A DNA stretch of 64,000 nt from Planktothrix rubescens CCAP 1459/22 (GCA_904830895.1 LR882958.1:4049501-4113500), one strand, 5' to 3'; shown: positions 44,337 through 54,552, numbered from the stretch's first letter. Program-made: numbers and translations. The notes: generated by a model from the letters alone, not told the origin.

Positions 44337-45806
44337 TTATCCAGCAACAACAGGGGAAGGTTTAAGATCGGAAAAGCTAGTTTCTAATATAGCCTTAGCC
44401 GCCTGTCGTCCTGAAATAGTTGCCCCTTCCATACTATCAATATAATCCTGTTGTGTGTAACTTCCGGCTAAAAAGAAATTAGCAACAGGAGTTTTTTGGG
44501 CCGGACGATAGGCGTCCATTCCAGGGGATTCTCGATATAAAGATTGAGCTAATTTAACCACACTATACCAGGTCATATTCAATTCCCTGGAACTAGGAAA
44601 TAAATTATGAACTTGTTTTAAAACGTGCTGGGCAATTTCCTGATTATTTTGTTTAATAAAAGGATCTCCAGGGGTTAAAACTAACTGTAATAAAGATCCT
44701 TGTCCTTCTCGATAATAGTCCGCCGGACTGGATAAAGCTAAGTCAGAAAAACAGGAAAAATCCGCATCGGCTGTATATAATAAATTATCAATTCCGGCGG
44801 CTTCTTTAAGTTGTTGACGTTTTTGGGGATCATTTAATTCCGTCACCCAACCATCAAACCGCAGTTGTACCGTTGCCACGGGAACCGCTTCTAACTTATA
44901 AATATTGTCAAACTCCGACCATTTTCGCCAAGCGGTGGGAATCATTTTTTGTACCCCCGGAATATCCCCGGCGAAAACATAGGCATCGGCAATAATTGTT
45001 TCTTCAGTTTCTCCTTTGGCGACTACCATTCCCGTCAGATAAGTTTTACCTTCTATTTCTGAAAACTGTATTTCTCGAACTCGACGCCGGGTATGAATTT
45101 TCACACCTCTTTGTTCCAAATAATTCACAATAGGTTTATGCAAATATTCCGCCGGAGATCCTGTCAACATTCGCAACATAGATGCCTCTGTTTTGGTGGC
45201 AAAAAATAGGAAAATCGTTAACATACACCGAGCGGAAATATTCTCAGTATCAATAAATCCCAAGGCATAGGCAATCGGGTTCCACATCCGTTTTAGACTA
45301 CCTTCAGAACCGCCATGACTGCGAAACCAGTCCGCAAAACTAACTCTATCTAACTCGCGGATAGTCCTCATCGCTCCTTTAAAGTCTACCAACCCTTGAA
45401 CAATCGGGCTAGTCCCCAAAGCGATCGCATTTTGTAATTTATCAATCACCGAGAGTTGGGATGTGGTGAAAAACGCCTTCAACCCGTTAAAAGGCGCCCC
45501 GGTAATGAAGCGAAAGTCTAAACTGCCAGTTTTCCCCCCGGTATTGATAAAAATGTGGGTATGGTCTTTTAACCCAAGGTTGTCAATCGCCCCCACCTTT
45601 CTCATCAGTTCAAATAAGTTATAGTAGCAGCCAAAAAAGACGTGCAACCCCATTTCAATATGGTTGCCTTCCGGGTCTATCCAACTGCTAACTTTACCCC
45701 CGACAAAGGGACGGGATTCAAAAATCTCTACTTCGTGTCCGGCATCCACTAGGTCAATTGCCGTAGCCATGCCCGCTAAACCTGCTCCTGCGATCGCAAC
45801 CCGCAT
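44337..45806 (-). CDS. zds: Zeta-carotene desaturase
   Basis: Zds converts 9,9'-di-cis-zeta-carotene to prolycopene in the plant-type carotenoid pathway, at the membrane. The 489 residues start with the FAD motif [19 protein letters not shown]. The desaturase-specific [20 protein letters not shown] and [12 protein letters not shown] follow, and the C-terminal FAD-contact [19 protein letters not shown] closes the protein. The [11 protein letters not shown] stretch distinguishes Zds from phytoene desaturase (PDS/CrtP). An SRPBCC and a DUF4079 gene follow on the same strand. Confidence 0.95.
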   Translation of the reverse strand: MRVAIAGAGLAGMATAIDLVDAGHEVEIFESRPFVGGKVSSWIDPEGNHIEMGLHVFFGCYYNLFELMRKVGAIDNLGLKDHTHIFINTGGKTGSLDFRFITGAPFNGLKAFFTTSQLSVIDKLQNAIALGTSPIVQGLVDFKGAMRTIRELDRVSFADWFRSHGGSEGSLKRMWNPIAYALGFIDTENISARCMLTIFLFFATKTEASMLRMLTGSPAEYLHKPIVNYLEQRGVKIHTRRRVREIQFSEIEGKTYLTGMVVAKGETEETIIADAYVFAGDIPGVQKMIPTAWRKWSEFDNIYKLEAVPVATVQLRFDGWVTELNDPQKRQQLKEAAGIDNLLYTADADFSCFSDLALSSPADYYREGQGSLLQLVLTPGDPFIKQNNQEIAQHVLKQVHNLFPSSRELNMTWYSVVKLAQSLYRESPGMDAYRPAQKTPVANFFLAGSYTQQDYIDSMEGATISGRQAAKAILETSFSDLKPSPVVAG

Positions 45807-45956
45807 TTGTTAGACTGCCCTTTATCTTAAGCGTTTGTTTACAGATTGTAACAAAAAGCGGGAATATTAAAAAGAGGGAGGTTGGGAGGGATCAATTCCT
45901 GGCAACTTCACACAGAATTAATATGAGTCTAGTTATCAATAACTTCAATAGATTAT

Positions 45957-47153
45957 ATGCTGGAAAAAATTAAAGATATTGCCACAACCTTAGCCCCTAG
46001 GTTAATTGAGATTCGTCGCCATATTCATGCCCATCCAGAACTCAGTGGTCAAGAATATCAAACCTCAGCTTATGTCGCCGGGGTTTTATCCTCCTGTGGG
46101 ATTAAGGTACAAGAAGGTGTGGGGACAACGGGAGTCGTGGGAGAATTCAAGGGAAATACTACCAACCCCCGTTGGTTTGCTATTCGCACCGATATGGACG
46201 CTCTACCCATGACCGAATTAACCGGGTTAGAGTATGCCTCTCGACAGATGGGAGTGATGCACGCTTGCGGACATGACTTGCACACCACGTTAGGGTTAGG
46301 AACAGCGATGGTTTTATCTCATTTAGGTCAGAATTTTCCGGGCAAAGTGAGGTTTTTGTTTCAACCGGCGGAAGAAATTGCTAAAGGGGCAACCTGGATG
46401 GTACATGATAACGTCATGGAGGACGTGGCAGCGATTTTGGGGGTTCATGTCTTCCCCAGTATTCCCGCCGGATGTGTGGGACTGCGACAGGGGGCGTTAA
46501 CGGCGGCGGCGGATGATTTGGAATTAACGATTATCGGAGAGTCGGGTCACGGGGCGCGACCCCATGAAGCTAAGGATGCGATTTGGATCGCGGCCCAGGT
46601 AATTACCATGTTACAACAGGCGATTAGTCGCACTCAAAACCCTTTAAGACCTGTGGTTTTATCCATTGGTCAAATTGTAGGCGGACGGGCACCTAATATT
46701 ATTGCGGATCAGGTTAAACTATTAGGAACGGTGCGATCGCTTCATCCTGAAACCTACGCATCTTTACCGGGTTGGATAGAACAAATTGTTGCTAATATTT
46801 GCCAAATGTACGGGGCAAATTATGAGTTAAATTATCGTCGAGGTGTTCCCTCGGTGCAGAATGATCCGATGTTAACTAAAATTGTCGAAGAAAGTGTTAG
46901 AGAAGCATTTGGGTCTGGTGCGGTTTTGAATTTACCCGAACCCTCTTTAGGTGCAGAGGATTTTTCTGTCTATTTAGATTATGCACCCGGCATGATGTTT
47001 CGCTTAGGTGTCGGACACAAAAATAAACATAATTATCCCTTACATCATCCTAAGTTTGAAATTGATGAATCGGCAATTATTATGGGGGTGGTAACTTTAG
47101 CCTATTCTGCCTATAAATTTTGTCAAAAACAATTAGCAACGGAGAAGAATTAA
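45957..47153 (+). CDS. M20-family amidohydrolase
   Basis: The 398-residue metallopeptidase-fold enzyme has the metal-site residues of the IAA-amino-acid/hippurate hydrolase group: IRRHIHAHPELSGQEYQT near the N-terminus, MHACGHDLHTTLGLGTA, the FLFQPAEE motif and, near the C-terminus, SLGAEDFSVYL. It should remove N-acyl groups from amino acids in the cytoplasm; the natural substrate is unknown. Divergent from zds by 150 bp. The ATG at 45957 gives the family-typical start. Confidence 0.92.
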   Translation: MLEKIKDIATTLAPRLIEIRRHIHAHPELSGQEYQTSAYVAGVLSSCGIKVQEGVGTTGVVGEFKGNTTNPRWFAIRTDMDALPMTELTGLEYASRQMGVMHACGHDLHTTLGLGTAMVLSHLGQNFPGKVRFLFQPAEEIAKGATWMVHDNVMEDVAAILGVHVFPSIPAGCVGLRQGALTAAADDLELTIIGESGHGARPHEAKDAIWIAAQVITMLQQAISRTQNPLRPVVLSIGQIVGGRAPNIIADQVKLLGTVRSLHPETYASLPGWIEQIVANICQMYGANYELNYRRGVPSVQNDPMLTKIVEESVREAFGSGAVLNLPEPSLGAEDFSVYLDYAPGMMFRLGVGHKNKHNYPLHHPKFEIDESAIIMGVVTLAYSAYKFCQKQLATEKN

Positions 47154-47183
47154 TCAATCGCAAAAATATCCGTTACCCAGTTA

Positions 47184-47374
47184 TAGCAACCGCCAAGGCA
47201 GTTAGGACACCAGACGGATCTTGGAACCCAGACGGTGAAGTGATTTCCCCCGGTGTTCCCTCCCCCCCCCTAGCCTGCCGTGCACGGGAGGTTGGGGGGA
47301 CTGTTCCCTGATCCGGCGTTCCCTCCCCCCCTAGCCCCCCGTGCACGGGGGGTTGGGGAGGCTGTTCCCTGCTA
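47184..47374 (+). mobile_element. MITE family 1 with duplicated core
   Basis: The element starts TAGCAACCGCCAAGGC, ends CCCTGCTA, and is flanked by TA on both sides (47182-47183, 47375-47376). It contains two GTGCAC palindromic cores in tandem (about 47263-47300 and 47323-47358), making it 191 bp instead of about 120-130. Confidence 0.8.
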
Positions 47375-47384
47375 TAAAATTCAG

Positions 47385-48857
47385 CTAACCTAAGTTTTTT
47401 CTAACCGCAGTTTCATAAATCAATTGATTCACTTTAACCGATTGTTCTAAATCAACCATGGGTTGAGGATAGTCAACGCCTAAAATTACCCTAAAGCGTT
47501 TTTGTTCAACGGGCAATAATTTCCAAGGTTGATGAACTTTTGACGGGGGTAAATCCTTTAATTCCGGCAGCCAATGTTTAATATAATCCCCATTGGGGTC
47601 ATAATCTTGGGATTGTTTGAGAATATTAAAATAGCGAAATCCTCTGGCATCATTTCCCACTCCAGCGTTATAATTCCAGTTACCCCAATTGCTACACACA
47701 TCATAATCAATTAACAAAGATTCAAACCATTCTGCCCCTCTTTGCCAATTAATTCCTAAATTTTTGGTGAGGAAACTGGCTACATTTTGCCGCCCTCGGT
47801 TTGACATAAATCCTGTTGTTAATAATTCCCGCATATTCGCATCTACTAAGGGAAAACCTGTGATTCCCCGTTGCCATTGTTCAAACTGTTTTGGATTGTC
47901 TTTCCAAGGAATAGAAATTCCTTGTAGACCCTGGGGATAAAATATTTTATTCCCATGTTTTAAAGCAATAAATTTAAAATAATCTCGCCATAATAATTCA
48001 AAAATTAACCAGTAAGTTGAATCGTTTTTTACCCGTTCTTTTTCGTAGGTTTGAACTGTATTATAAATTAGTCGGGGAGACAAACAACCTAATGCTAACC
48101 ATGGGGAAAACTTAGAAGAATAATTTGCTCCTAACATTCCATTGCGGGTTTCTTTATAATTTTTGAGACAATCCTGTTCCCAAATATAATTTTTTAAACG
48201 GTCTAATCCTGCGGTTTCTCCACCTTGAAATTTCATCACTGACCGAGAATCAAAAACAGGTGTTTCTAAACCTAAATCTTGAATATTGGGTAAGTTTCCT
48301 GTTTCTATTTCAGGTAAATGGGGTAATTGTTTAGGAGAAGTAAAAAGACTATTGATAATTGATTGAGATTCAACTTGCTTTCTAAATTGAGTAAAAATTT
48401 CTGGAAGTTGAGGAATAGAAAAGGGTAAATCTGTTATAGAATAAAGTGTTGCACCCCAATAGGATTTAACCACAACTCCTAAAGCAGCTAAGGCAGTTTT
48501 TAAATTTTGTTCTATGCTTAATTCCTCGGAAGTGGCTTCTTGATAATAATAGACTGCATCAATATTGAGGATTTTAACTAATTCAGGAATAATTATTTCT
48601 GGCTTCCCTAGACGAAGGATTAAATCACTTCCTAACTTTCTGAAAGATTGACGTAAATCCGCAACGCTTTCCAATAAAAATTGAGTGCGAAATGCTCCCG
48701 TTTTGGGGAATCCATAGGAGGTTTGAGTAAACTGTCGAGGGTCAAAACAATACACAGGAATAATCTGTGCTTGAGTGTTTAATGCTGAGGATAAGGGTTG
48801 ATGGTCATGTAGTCGTAAATCGTTTCGATACCAGATTAAAATTCGTTTTGGGGTCAC
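47385..48857 (-). CDS. DASH-type cryptochrome/photolyase
   Basis: The 490-residue flavoprotein has an N-terminal photolyase Rossmann domain (RILIWYRNDLRLHDHQPL, then VYCFDPRQF) and the FAD-binding C-terminal half with LGCLSPRLIYNTV and GFPLVDANMRELLTTGFMSNRGRQNVAS. NWNYNAGVGNDARGFRYFN, followed by QSQDYDPNGDYIKHWLPEL, is characteristic of CRY-DASH. Such proteins repair cyclobutane dimers in single-stranded DNA and may signal blue light. Its start lies opposite the small gene at 48939. Confidence 0.92.
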   Translation of the reverse strand: MTPKRILIWYRNDLRLHDHQPLSSALNTQAQIIPVYCFDPRQFTQTSYGFPKTGAFRTQFLLESVADLRQSFRKLGSDLILRLGKPEIIIPELVKILNIDAVYYYQEATSEELSIEQNLKTALAALGVVVKSYWGATLYSITDLPFSIPQLPEIFTQFRKQVESQSIINSLFTSPKQLPHLPEIETGNLPNIQDLGLETPVFDSRSVMKFQGGETAGLDRLKNYIWEQDCLKNYKETRNGMLGANYSSKFSPWLALGCLSPRLIYNTVQTYEKERVKNDSTYWLIFELLWRDYFKFIALKHGNKIFYPQGLQGISIPWKDNPKQFEQWQRGITGFPLVDANMRELLTTGFMSNRGRQNVASFLTKNLGINWQRGAEWFESLLIDYDVCSNWGNWNYNAGVGNDARGFRYFNILKQSQDYDPNGDYIKHWLPELKDLPPSKVHQPWKLLPVEQKRFRVILGVDYPQPMVDLEQSVKVNQLIYETAVRKNLG

Positions 48858-48938
48858 AATGATTAGCCGTCTAAAGGGTTAAGTTCGTTTTAGTAGTCCG
48901 TCTGTTAGTCTAACTCACGGATTTACAAAACGTTACAC

Positions 48939-49052
48939 TTAATCCATTTTAGCCGAATTCTCCAGGGGTTTGACAACTAACCAGCGTCCCGTTTTCGGGT
49001 CGCGGTAACTATTGTAGGGGTTAGAGCGCAATGGTTTGGGATAAACTTTCAT
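48939..49052 (-). CDS. 37-residue conserved-looking small protein
   Basis: A 38-codon frame encodes MKVYPKPLRSNPYNSYRDP, then KTGRWLVVKPLENSAKMD. An AAGGG site stands 7-8 nt before the ATG. The rigid Pro/Tyr-rich start and YRDPxTGRW core look like a conserved cyanobacterial small protein rather than chance. It lies 82 bp upstream of cry-DASH on the same strand, so the two could share a transcript. The function is unknown. Confidence 0.6.
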   Translation of the reverse strand: MKVYPKPLRSNPYNSYRDPKTGRWLVVKPLENSAKMD

Positions 49053-49280
49053 AATCACCCTTCAAGTCCTTAACGGTTGAAAAAATAGAGATCAACTCAA
49101 TAATTTAATTATTCCGTATTTTCCCGGTTAAATCAGGGACGCTCATCTCTAAAATTCTGTGATGATAACGTTCAATTTGAGTGACAATGAACATAGAAGC
49201 AAGCGAGAGCAGTCTAGGGGATCTTGTGATCTCGATCATTTAATTCTACGTTTACAGATTATTTATTCTCATTAATTGCT
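49053..49280. other. Upstream region of the exonuclease-ATPase gene
   Basis: These 228 bp separate the divergent 37-residue gene and the exonuclease-ATPase fusion. A CTAGGGGATCTTGTGATCTC run with a short GATC inverted repeat lies near 49215-49235. No further gene is visible. Confidence 0.4.
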
Positions 49281-51716
49281 ATGAAAACTAAAAAAAACTT
49301 TATTGTTATTGATACGGAAGGACAACCGATTTTAAGAGAATTAGCGATTGTTAATGATCAAGGAGAATTAATTTATGAAGCCTTTGTGGAAAATCATCCC
49401 CAAAGTCCTAAAATTGCCCATCTGACTAAACCGTTAAAATTACTTTTAACAGAATTTCTGGAAATTGCTCAATCTCAAATTATTATTTGTCATTATGCTC
49501 AACATGATATTGAAATCTTGCGAAATTCATTTAAAGCGGTGGGAATTTCTGCCCCTCAATTAGATTTTCAGTGTAGTTTTGAACTAGCTCAACGCTATTT
49601 ACCGCAATTAAATAGTCATTCTTTAGAGGCTTTAAGTAAACATCTAAGACTTAAATTAGAGGGTCAATTTTTTATCAAAGATTCTGCCCATAGAGCTAAA
49701 TATGATGCGTCATTTACCTATCAACTTTATAAACATATTGTGAATGAATTTCTTAAAAAAGAATTAAAAACCCAACCCAACCCTTTTGGAAACAGTCGTG
49801 TTGATACTCCCTTTCAGGATCACCCGGATTTTAGAGGGATTTTTGCCGAAGAATGCGATCGCTTAAAAGCTATTTTAGGGGATATTAAATTAGACTTCAA
49901 TCATCAAACCAAAGGAGCAATTGTGATTGGGGAACCCGGGTCAGGAAAAACCCATCTAATGATGCGATTAGCCAAGGATTTATTAACTAAAAATAGATTA
50001 TTATTTATCCGCCAACCCAATAATCCTGATACGGTTTTATTCCATACCTATAGTCGAATTTTAGAATCCTTAATCCAAATTGTTCCAAATAGTATTCATA
50101 CTCAAATTGAGTATTTATTGGCTAATAGTTTTTCGGAAATTATTAAATCTACTGATAACTATTTTACCTCAAAAACCCAAAAAGACGAAAAGATATTACA
50201 ACTGATTCAAGGGGGAAATTTAAAGCTATTTACCGACTTATCCCAAGCAGAAACCAAAACAAAACGGGAATTTTGGCAACATATTGAAAAACGGGCTTTG
50301 GAGTGGTGGAATAATAACTTTTCCGCCGCGGGTTACGCCCCTAAATTTTTACAAGGAATTGTGAAATTTTGTGGCTATACCGACTTTAACCGTCGTCAAA
50401 TTATTACCCAATGGTTAGCAATGAATAATCTCCCTCAAGAAGAATTAGACCGGGTGGGTTTACCCTCCTGGGAAGATGAATTGAGCCGGGAGGAAGCATC
50501 TTTAGAAGCATTGAAGGTTTTGGGGTGTTTATCCCTCTTAGATGAACCTTTAATCATTGTTTTTGATCAGTTGGAGGGATTAGGATTAAAACACAATGAA
50601 CGATTATTACACTGTTTTGGAACCGCGATTAAAGAGATTTTTACCCATGTTCCGAATAGTTTAATTATTTTAAACCTATTTCCTGATCGCTGGCAACAAT
50701 TTAAACAGGTTTTTGATGGGTCAATTATTGATCGGGTATCCCAGTCCCAAGTGTTTCTTAATCGTCCTTCCAATCAAGAGTTAAAACAGTTATTGAATTT
50801 AAAATTACAAGGGTTAGATGTCACCCTAGATGATTTATTTGAAGTGGATGAAATTACTGCAATTTTAAATCATATTTCTATTCGGACAGTCTTAAATGTG
50901 GCGGCGGATTATTACCGCTATAAAGTCGATGGAATCCCTCTCCCAAAACATCAACTAATTCCAGTGTTACAAACCGATGAAAGTGATGTAGAAAGACGGT
51001 TAAAAAAGTTGGAAATTGAACTGGAACAAATGAAACAGGGAATGACTCAAATTGCGAAAATTTTTGGTGAGAAAAATCAGCAAAATTTAGAAATATTTAA
51101 TGGGGAATTATTTGGATTTGTCCCCTCCTTTGATTCTGCGGCTAAACGTCAACTCAAAAATTATTTAAAGGCGCAACAAATTTGTTTAGAAGCTAATTTA
51201 TCCAAGCCTAAAATTTTAACCGATAGTGATGATTTAGGTAAATTAATCACAATTTTAGAATCCTTAATGTTAGTGATTTCTCCCTTGAGTTTTGATATTT
51301 TACGTTTAGGAAAACGAGTCATTCCTGAACATTTAATTATTCAAACTCAAACCCATAGTTTTGTGGTGGGATTTTTACATTTAGGTGGAGCACCCTTTTT
51401 CCATCGGATGAAAAACTGGAATGAATTATTGGTTTTGAAACCCAATTTTAAATTTATTCTATGTCGAGATCAGAGCGATTATCCGATTAGTGGTGAGAAA
51501 AGTCTATTTGAGCTAGAAAAACTTCAACATTCTAAAAATGGAAAACTAATGCTTTGGAATCCAGACCATAGAGTTTTATTTGAGTTGTTTTATCAAATGA
51601 TCCTAGATATTCAAAATTATGATTTAGAGATCAAGTTTGAGGAGGCTATGGAGTTTATTTTATCAGAATATCAGGATTATTGGCTATTTCAAAATATTAC
51701 CAGAGATTTGAGTTAA
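49281..51716 (+). CDS. Fusion of DEDDh (DnaQ-like) exonuclease and P-loop ATPase
   Basis: The 811-residue protein begins with a DnaQ-type 3'-5' exonuclease: D11 and E13 in FIVIDTEGQP, D76 in CHYAQHDIEI, and H137/D142 in AHRAKYDAS, so all five DEDDh residues are present. From about residue 210 a P-loop ATPase follows with Walker A GEPGSGKTHL (about 218-225) and Walker B LIIVFDQLEG (about 424-430), as in STAND/Orc-like ATPases. A coiled coil (about 575-605) and an unrecognised C-terminal alpha/beta domain end it. The gene stands alone between cry-DASH and glmS. An ATP-gated nuclease in defence or DNA repair is a reasonable inference; no named system was recognised. Confidence 0.85.
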   Translation: MKTKKNFIVIDTEGQPILRELAIVNDQGELIYEAFVENHPQSPKIAHLTKPLKLLLTEFLEIAQSQIIICHYAQHDIEILRNSFKAVGISAPQLDFQCSFELAQRYLPQLNSHSLEALSKHLRLKLEGQFFIKDSAHRAKYDASFTYQLYKHIVNEFLKKELKTQPNPFGNSRVDTPFQDHPDFRGIFAEECDRLKAILGDIKLDFNHQTKGAIVIGEPGSGKTHLMMRLAKDLLTKNRLLFIRQPNNPDTVLFHTYSRILESLIQIVPNSIHTQIEYLLANSFSEIIKSTDNYFTSKTQKDEKILQLIQGGNLKLFTDLSQAETKTKREFWQHIEKRALEWWNNNFSAAGYAPKFLQGIVKFCGYTDFNRRQIITQWLAMNNLPQEELDRVGLPSWEDELSREEASLEALKVLGCLSLLDEPLIIVFDQLEGLGLKHNERLLHCFGTAIKEIFTHVPNSLIILNLFPDRWQQFKQVFDGSIIDRVSQSQVFLNRPSNQELKQLLNLKLQGLDVTLDDLFEVDEITAILNHISIRTVLNVAADYYRYKVDGIPLPKHQLIPVLQTDESDVERRLKKLEIELEQMKQGMTQIAKIFGEKNQQNLEIFNGELFGFVPSFDSAAKRQLKNYLKAQQICLEANLSKPKILTDSDDLGKLITILESLMLVISPLSFDILRLGKRVIPEHLIIQTQTHSFVVGFLHLGGAPFFHRMKNWNELLVLKPNFKFILCRDQSDYPISGEKSLFELEKLQHSKNGKLMLWNPDHRVLFELFYQMILDIQNYDLEIKFEEAMEFILSEYQDYWLFQNITRDLS

Positions 51717-51724
51717 AAACTATA

Positions 51725-51810
51725 TCGCGGTACGGAACAGGGAATAGCCCCCCAAACCCCCCGTGCACGGGGGGCTAGGGGGGGGAGGGAATAGGGAATA
51801 GGGAATAGGA
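51725..51810. repeat. MITE family 1 core with AATAGGG heptamers
   Basis: GGAACAGGGAATAGCCC, a GTGCAC palindromic core (51749-51785), and three AATAGGG heptamers follow one another just after the exonuclease-ATPase stop. The outer TAGCA ends are not clear, so it is a partial copy. The inverted AGAAACCCGGTTTCT at 51873 lies further on in the same gap. Confidence 0.7.
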
Positions 51811-51963
51811 CTTACGCACCAAAACTGGTTTCTGAACGAGAAATCACCGATTTCATCCGCAAAGTCAGGGCTAGAAACCCGGTTTCTTTGTTCTTGTCCG
51901 TAAGTCCTGTCTCCGTCAATCCGTTGATTTCGTTTTTATATCCCCAGATGATTCACTACACCC

Positions 51964-53880
51964 TTATTCAACCGTTACCGACTTGGCTAAATTCCGAGGT
52001 TGATCAACATCTAAACCCCGTCGTGCTGCAATATAATAAGCTAATAATTGCAGGGGAATTACGGTTAGAATCGGGGATAAAATTTCATCAACGATTGGAA
52101 CAGCTAGAACATCATCAAAGGTTTCCTTAGCTTCGAGTTCTTCTATCGGTATCACCCCAATTAAACGGGCATCTCGCGCCTTAGCTTCTTGAGCATTAGA
52201 AATTACTTTTTCATACACATTTCCCGGCATGGCGATCGCCACTACGGGCACTTTTTCATCTAACAAAGCAATGGGGCCATGTTTCATTTCTCCCGCCGGA
52301 TATCCCTCCGCATGAATGTAACTAATTTCTTTTAATTTTAATGCTCCTTCTAAAGCAATTGGAAAATTAATTCCGCGTCCTAAAAAGATAAAATCTTGGG
52401 TTTCATTAAAATCAGAGGCTAACTCCTCAATATATTTTTCTTGACTCTGTAATAACTGTTCCATTTGAGCCGGAAGTTGTCGTAAATCCTTGATAATTTC
52501 GAGTAACCGAGATTCGGGCAAACTTTGACGATGCCAAGCAATATCTAAAGCCAATAAATAAAAGGCAACTAATTGAGCGACAAAGGTTTTGGTTGCAGCC
52601 ACCCCAATTTCAATTCCGGCTCTGGTATCAATAATATGGGGAACTAATTGGGCTAAAGAACTTTCAGGACGGTTGGTAATTCCTAATAGTTTAGGCGCGT
52701 ATTTTGCCGGGGAATTTATCCGCCGTTGCTGTTCCATTGCCAAGGAAGCTAAGGTATCGGCCGTTTCTCCCGACTGTGTAACTCCAATTGTTAAAGTATG
52801 GGGTCGCAGGGGGATCGGTGCGTAACGAGCCTCAGAAGCATACTGTACCACCGTAGGAATATTTGCGATTTGTTCTAACAAATATTTCCCGACTAAACTG
52901 GCGTGCCAACTGGTTCCACAGGCTAGAATTTCAATTTGTTCTAAATCTTGATACCAGCTTGAAGGAACACTTAAATGAATTGGTGAAGGTCGTTTTTTGG
53001 CTTTAGATTTTTCAGTGGTTTTTTCCGGTTCTAGTTCCAATTCTGGATCTAAATAGGCTTGCAAACAATCCCGAACAACTCCCGGTTGTTCATGGATTTC
53101 CTTTAACATAAAATGTTTAAAAGCGTGCTTCTCAACTAAAGTCGGACTCAAATTAAGAATCCGAGGAACTTTATGTAAACGTTCTCCCGCAAAACTATAA
53201 ACCTCTACACCTAAATGCGTTAAACGAGCCATTTCCCCATTTTCTAAACTTAAAATTGCTTGGGTATAGGGAACTAAAGCCGGGGTGTCGGAAGCACAGA
53301 AAAATTCTCCTTGACCTAAACCAATTGATAAAGGAGCTTGTTGACGAGCCACAATTAATTCATTGGGAGAATCTGCACATAAAACCGCGATCGCAAAGGC
53401 TCCTTCTAAACGATTAACAGTTTGACGCACAGCCTCTAAAAAAGATATTTTTTCAGAAGTTTGAGTTGCTAAAAAATCAGCAATTAAATGGGGAATTACT
53501 TCCGTATCCGTATCGGATTTAAACTCATAACCTTTGGCTTTTAATTCTTCTCGTAATTCCCGATAATTTTCCACAATCCCATTTTGAACAACGGCTACCC
53601 CTTCTTTCGGATCGAGGTGCGGATGGGCATTCCGTTCTTCCGGTTTGCCATGGGTTGCCCAGCGTGTATGACCAATCCCAATACTAGAGGGCATCTCAAC
53701 ATGGGCTAATTTTTCCCGAAGGTTATGGAGCTTTCCCTTAGCTCTAATAGAATGAATATTCCCTTCCCAAATTGTTGCTAAACCCGCCGAATCATAACCC
53801 CGATATTCCAGTTTTTCTAACCCGGACATGAGAATTTCACTGGCAACTCGAGTCCCAATATAACCAACAATTCCACACAT
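51964..53880 (-). CDS. glmS: Glutamine-fructose-6-phosphate aminotransferase
   Basis: GlmS makes glucosamine-6-phosphate, the entry to UDP-GlcNAc for peptidoglycan. The 638 residues begin MCGIVGYIGTR, where Cys2 is the glutaminase nucleophile, followed by LEYRGYDSAG and the HTRWATHG motif. Two SIS domains have ILACGTSWHASLVGK and GVTQSGETADTLAS, and the C-terminus ends PRNLAKSVTVE as in the family. A Lys/Glu-rich insert of about 25 residues sits between the halves. No glmS-type ribozyme was sought beyond inspection, and none is expected in cyanobacteria. Confidence 0.96.
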   Translation of the reverse strand: MCGIVGYIGTRVASEILMSGLEKLEYRGYDSAGLATIWEGNIHSIRAKGKLHNLREKLAHVEMPSSIGIGHTRWATHGKPEERNAHPHLDPKEGVAVVQNGIVENYRELREELKAKGYEFKSDTDTEVIPHLIADFLATQTSEKISFLEAVRQTVNRLEGAFAIAVLCADSPNELIVARQQAPLSIGLGQGEFFCASDTPALVPYTQAILSLENGEMARLTHLGVEVYSFAGERLHKVPRILNLSPTLVEKHAFKHFMLKEIHEQPGVVRDCLQAYLDPELELEPEKTTEKSKAKKRPSPIHLSVPSSWYQDLEQIEILACGTSWHASLVGKYLLEQIANIPTVVQYASEARYAPIPLRPHTLTIGVTQSGETADTLASLAMEQQRRINSPAKYAPKLLGITNRPESSLAQLVPHIIDTRAGIEIGVAATKTFVAQLVAFYLLALDIAWHRQSLPESRLLEIIKDLRQLPAQMEQLLQSQEKYIEELASDFNETQDFIFLGRGINFPIALEGALKLKEISYIHAEGYPAGEMKHGPIALLDEKVPVVAIAMPGNVYEKVISNAQEAKARDARLIGVIPIEELEAKETFDDVLAVPIVDEILSPILTVIPLQLLAYYIAARRGLDVDQPRNLAKSVTVE

Positions 53881-54552
53881 GAATTAAAAACTCCTGTTTC
53901 AACGGGTCTTGTCTCGAATATTAATCCTAGTTTATCTTATCTTAGGCCCTGGTATAATGTTTGGCGATTAATTCTCTAACCAAAGGTAATAACTCCAAAG
54001 GAATTGGGCGGGTTTAGGGAGATAATTACTAATAATTAAAGACCCCCTACGGTCGAATTGTTAATCATTGTCAAATGCGATCGCATTTTTTTCACAAACT
54101 GTAGGGGCGGGTTCCGCAACAATATTCAATACTAACCCATAACCCATCTAAACCCGCCCTCTTAGAAGCGATCGCCCTTTATGATAAACAATCAACTTGA
54201 TAGATGTAACAATTTCTTCATTATCTATTGCATAACAGGGAATTAATTAATAGGAATTGAAACAGAGTCTATTCCCCTTGGTGTCGGGATTTAGACCTGT
54301 TGATTCACCTTTTGTCACTTTATTCCAACAAAATTGTCACTTTTTAGCAACTTTTTTCTTGAGTCGGTGGTATGATCAAAGTTGTTCTACAGACCGTTCA
54401 ACTTTTGGACATCGCACCGAGTCTTTCGCTAAAAGATACCCATGCTGTGGGGATGTTTTCAGACAAAGGCGAGGTTTACAATCTGCAACTAACCAAGAAA
54501 TCGGGTTTTTCTCCAAATTGACAACAATTAGCTTTTTTGAGGAGATCGAAAC
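53881..54552. other. Gene-free region upstream of the RHS gene
   Basis: This 672-bp gap has an inverted GGGCGGGTTTA/TAAACCCGCCC pair (54008 and 54149), the repeat copy at 54101-54180, and a long AT-rich leader. GAGGAG at 54539-54544 is the ribosome site of the RHS gene. An open frame at 54257-54622 has no protein-like character. Confidence 0.6.
54101..54180. repeat. GTAGGGGCGGGTT repeat, copy before the RHS gene
   Basis: The roughly 80-bp block from GTAGGGGCGGGTTC to GCGATCGCCCTT recurs at 60802-60880 with about 75-80% identity in the same orientation, and partly at 61668-61725. The first two copies bracket the giant gene. Confidence 0.75.
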
